Below, one piece after another: positions 20,010 to 21,751 of a stretch of 21,751 bases of DNA (its first letter is position 1; every line of letters begins with the position of its first letter). Made by a program: the position numbers and the translations under genes. Below the pieces are notes generated by a model. The model did not search any database and was not told the DNA's origin. It saw only the letters and a program-made list of their open reading frames with translations. This DNA is from Tulasnella sp. 424 (lineage: Eukaryota; Basidiomycota; Agaricomycetes; Cantharellales; Tulasnellaceae): NCBI GenBank assembly GCA_019633425.1, contig WSUB01000331.1, positions 1-21,751 on the forward strand. The letters run 5' to 3'.

Positions 20010-20470
20010 CTATGTATTCCATGAGCAATAGTTCGAAAGTGTTTGTCTTCTTGTATGTGGATTGGCCACGCGTCGTTCGTTGAATAGCTTCGACGAGTCG
20101 CGGATTACCGGGCGACCTCCGGATCGAAAAGGGTTCTGTCCTGATGCATCTAGTATGGCGCCTTTTGGTATTAGGTGCGGCGGAGTTGGTACAGTTAGGT
20201 TAGTCAAGAGCAGGTCTGTGGTCATGTCATTTCTCGTCTTTGAGGATCTGCACACGGGAAAGCAGGAGGCATGAGCGCCCACGATCCGCCATTCCCAGAT
20301 GTAGGAGTTCTAAGGGTCTTTGCATTGCTGCGTTCTTCCGGTGCGGCAATGACCGGGAGCGTCGACCTCGCCCAATTCAGCTCCTTATATGCGGCAAGTC
20401 GGTACCGGTAGTTCGGGTGTCTGGCCCGCAAATAATTGCGTTCCAGATGCCCCGGGTCTCCGTAAGCTTC
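20010..20470 (-). pseudogene. Minus-strand gene relic, weakly HMG-box-tail-like
   Basis: Read on minus, an AG acceptor at about 20480 (ATATAG) is followed by GHLERNYLRARHPNYRYR and then LAAYKELNWARS, continuing open to TGA at about 20222. A second minus frame (20282-20010) encodes TNLTVPTPPHLIPKGAILDA followed by a basic stretch. The phrase RARHPNYRYR resembles the end of fungal HMG boxes (KYPDYKYRP-like), but the body of the domain is not visible upstream, so this is a hint only. The two frames could be one gene with a frameshift near 20250. No start codon or complete domain can be assigned. Confidence 0.3.
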
Positions 20471-20639
20471 CTATATTTTTCCAATTTCAGTTTCACTTGC
20501 TTTCGGCTTCCAGCCGGATTTCTAGTCTCGACGTCTACCGGTTGGGCGAAGAAGTATGGTGGAGTGACGAGTAGGAGGAGGCGGATGTTGCCTTGAGGAG
20601 GGTGAGGACTGCGGACGGACTAGACTTGGGAGGGGATCG

Positions 20640-20890
20640 AAGGAAGGAAAGGGTGTAGCGGACAAGATTACAATGTTGACTGGAGAGAGAACCATCACCA
20701 TCAACTCAGTGCACTCACCAACCGTGTGTGTCCCGAAGATCGACATCTCGTGCTATCCCCGCGAGCAAAACCGGTCCTATCAGGTCATCTCTTAAGTAAG
20801 CGTGGGGTGTTTTGTACGGAGTCTGTCGACCGACACGATATCAGGTCGTCCACAGATTAGAGGGAAATGTGAACTGAACAATCAAGAACG
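20640..20890 (+). repeat. Second copy of the block upstream of GH5 copies 2 and 4
   Basis: Direct-strand counterpart of 9960-10165 (minus). The part equivalent to the end of the unrecognised frame at 10055 is less open here and diverges after CTGGAGAGAG, so coding potential is not conserved. It passes without a break into the pyrimidine-rich leader of GH5 copy 4. Confidence 0.8.
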
Positions 20891-21201
20891 TGACCGATGC
20901 GTGACACTCTCAGCTCATCCTCAATCTTGTCCCCTCCTTCCCTCTCTGTCAACTATCATGGACTCTCTGAACCTCTGCTTAAGCTCTACACGAGCTCCAG
21001 CCCCCTCTACCGCCCCCGCCTCTCAATGTCTGTCTGTCCCTCGACACCCAGCTCTCGTTCCCCCTCTCTGCTACTTATTCCTTCGCCAACTCCTTTACAA
21101 AGCGCCTCTTGCACCCATTTCGTTCCATTCTGTCTTCTAGCGAAGGTCGAATCTCTCTCTTTTCCTTTCAAGCACCAAAATTCCAATCTAGACGGCGTCC
21201 A
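20891..21201 (+). promoter_or_regulatory. CT-rich leader of GH5 copy 4
   Basis: Pyrimidine-rich sequence containing CAACTATCATGGAC (ATG 20958-20960), conserved with copy 2. A frame from that ATG ends at TAG 21138 and is not in phase with the GH5 start. The last 80 bases (TCGAATCTCTCTCTTTTC and following) are conserved in copies 2, 3 and 4. Confidence 0.45.
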
Positions 21202-21751
21202 ATGACAAAGGCCGGCGTTCACCCATCCTCGTCACCGTCCTTCGAACCAGGTTCAACACGCTTATCAGCGCACGATCGGACGAAAGACGCCGTAGCAGGC
21301 AACCTTCGCATTCATGGGCGTCATCTTATTGATGCCTGGGGCCGAGTATGCGCGCTGAGAGGTGTCAACCTCTCGGGTTCTAGTAAGACGTGCGTAATGC
21401 GAAGTGCATACCTCGCTATTCGAGCTAACACGAGATTTGAAGGCCAGTGAATCATGATCCAGAAGCTTGGCTGCACGACCACAAAAACATGACCTTTCTT
21501 GGAAGACCGTTTCCTCTCGAGGAGGCTCCTGAGCATCTTGCCCGGTACGTTAGCAAATTCCAGAGTCTCCGACCCGCGGCGCGAATGTGGACGAAACTAA
21601 CGAGACTTCTTACACGCAGGTTGCGACGATGGAGCCTCACGTCCCTTCGGTTTATGGTTACTTGGGAGGCATTAGAGCACGCTGGACCGTATGTTTCATT
21701 CTGATTCCACTCTCCCCGTTGGACGATGGGCTGACCGATGAATGAACGTAT
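21202..21751 (+). CDS. GH5 steryl-glucosidase/endoglycoceramidase-like gene, copy 4 (5' part, cut by window end)
   Basis: Exons 21202-21389, 21443-21544 and 21620-21688 join in frame: MTKAGVH start, GRHLIDAWGRVCALRGVNLS, then GSSKTPVNHDPEAWLHD, MTFLGRPFPLEEAPEHLAR, LRRWSLTSLRFMVTWEALEH and AGP. The TGG codon that is TGA in copy 3 is intact, and no frameshift is seen. The window ends inside the next intron (GTATGT at 21689), so the catalytic region cannot be judged. The start was chosen as the ATG that opens the exon with the GRHLIDAWG motif; the 31 codons before it are also open in frame, so a longer N-terminus through an upstream exon is possible. The family hydrolyses glucosyl lipids or sterols. 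This could be the functional parent of the three relics. Confidence 0.8.

Overview
The window looks like nuclear DNA of a filamentous basidiomycete, probably an Agaricomycete. Its genes are split by short GT..AG introns of about 50-80 nt with CTAAC/CTGAC-like branch sites, gene starts sit behind CT-rich leaders, and the two main families (a GH5 steryl-glucosidase/endoglycoceramidase-like hydrolase and a protein kinase fused to 40-residue TPR repeats) are of types I associate with such fungi. I suspect a Cantharellales or Sebacinales-type genome, but that is recollection and is not proven by the sequence.

Layout, left to right: (1) 1-119, a short repeat-rich scrap with a 10-bp tandem. (2) 120-2942, the 3' half of a GH5 gene (copy 1, +), broken by a 1.3-kb DNA-transposon-like insertion and a frameshift. 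(3) 2943-4491, intergenic and promoter sequence. (4) 4492-7647, an apparently intact 8-exon kinase-TPR gene (+) whose 3' end is formed by an inversion junction at about 7586. (5) 7588-9860, an inverted, internally deleted GH5 relic (copy 2, -) with its 3' flank and leader. (6) 10055-11124, a broken hexokinase-like fragment plus an unrecognised reading frame, both on minus. (7) 11125-11740, nothing recognised. (8) 11908-14554, a third GH5 copy (+), longest but a pseudogene: nonsense codon, frameshift and loss of the segment expected to carry the catalytic acid/base. (9) 14555-15725, intergenic sequence matching region 3. (10) 15726-19862, a second kinase-TPR gene (+) with a longer TPR array and a premature TGA. 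(11) 20010-20470, minus-strand relics of an unidentified gene. (12) 20640-20890, a second copy of the block that precedes GH5 copy 2. (13) 21202-end, the first three exons of a GH5 copy 4 (+), intact as far as the window goes.

The architecture is a segmental duplication: the module GH5 then kinase-TPR occurs twice in direct orientation (120-7586 and about 13040-19460), and a further GH5 copy lies inverted between them. GH5 copies are decaying (three of four are broken), while both kinase domains are fully conserved with identical splice sites. The TPR arrays differ in repeat number and show recent internal duplications. This suggests that the kinase-TPR genes are the part under selection and that the TPR arrays diversify by unequal exchange, as in repeat-bearing recognition proteins; that functional reading is inference.
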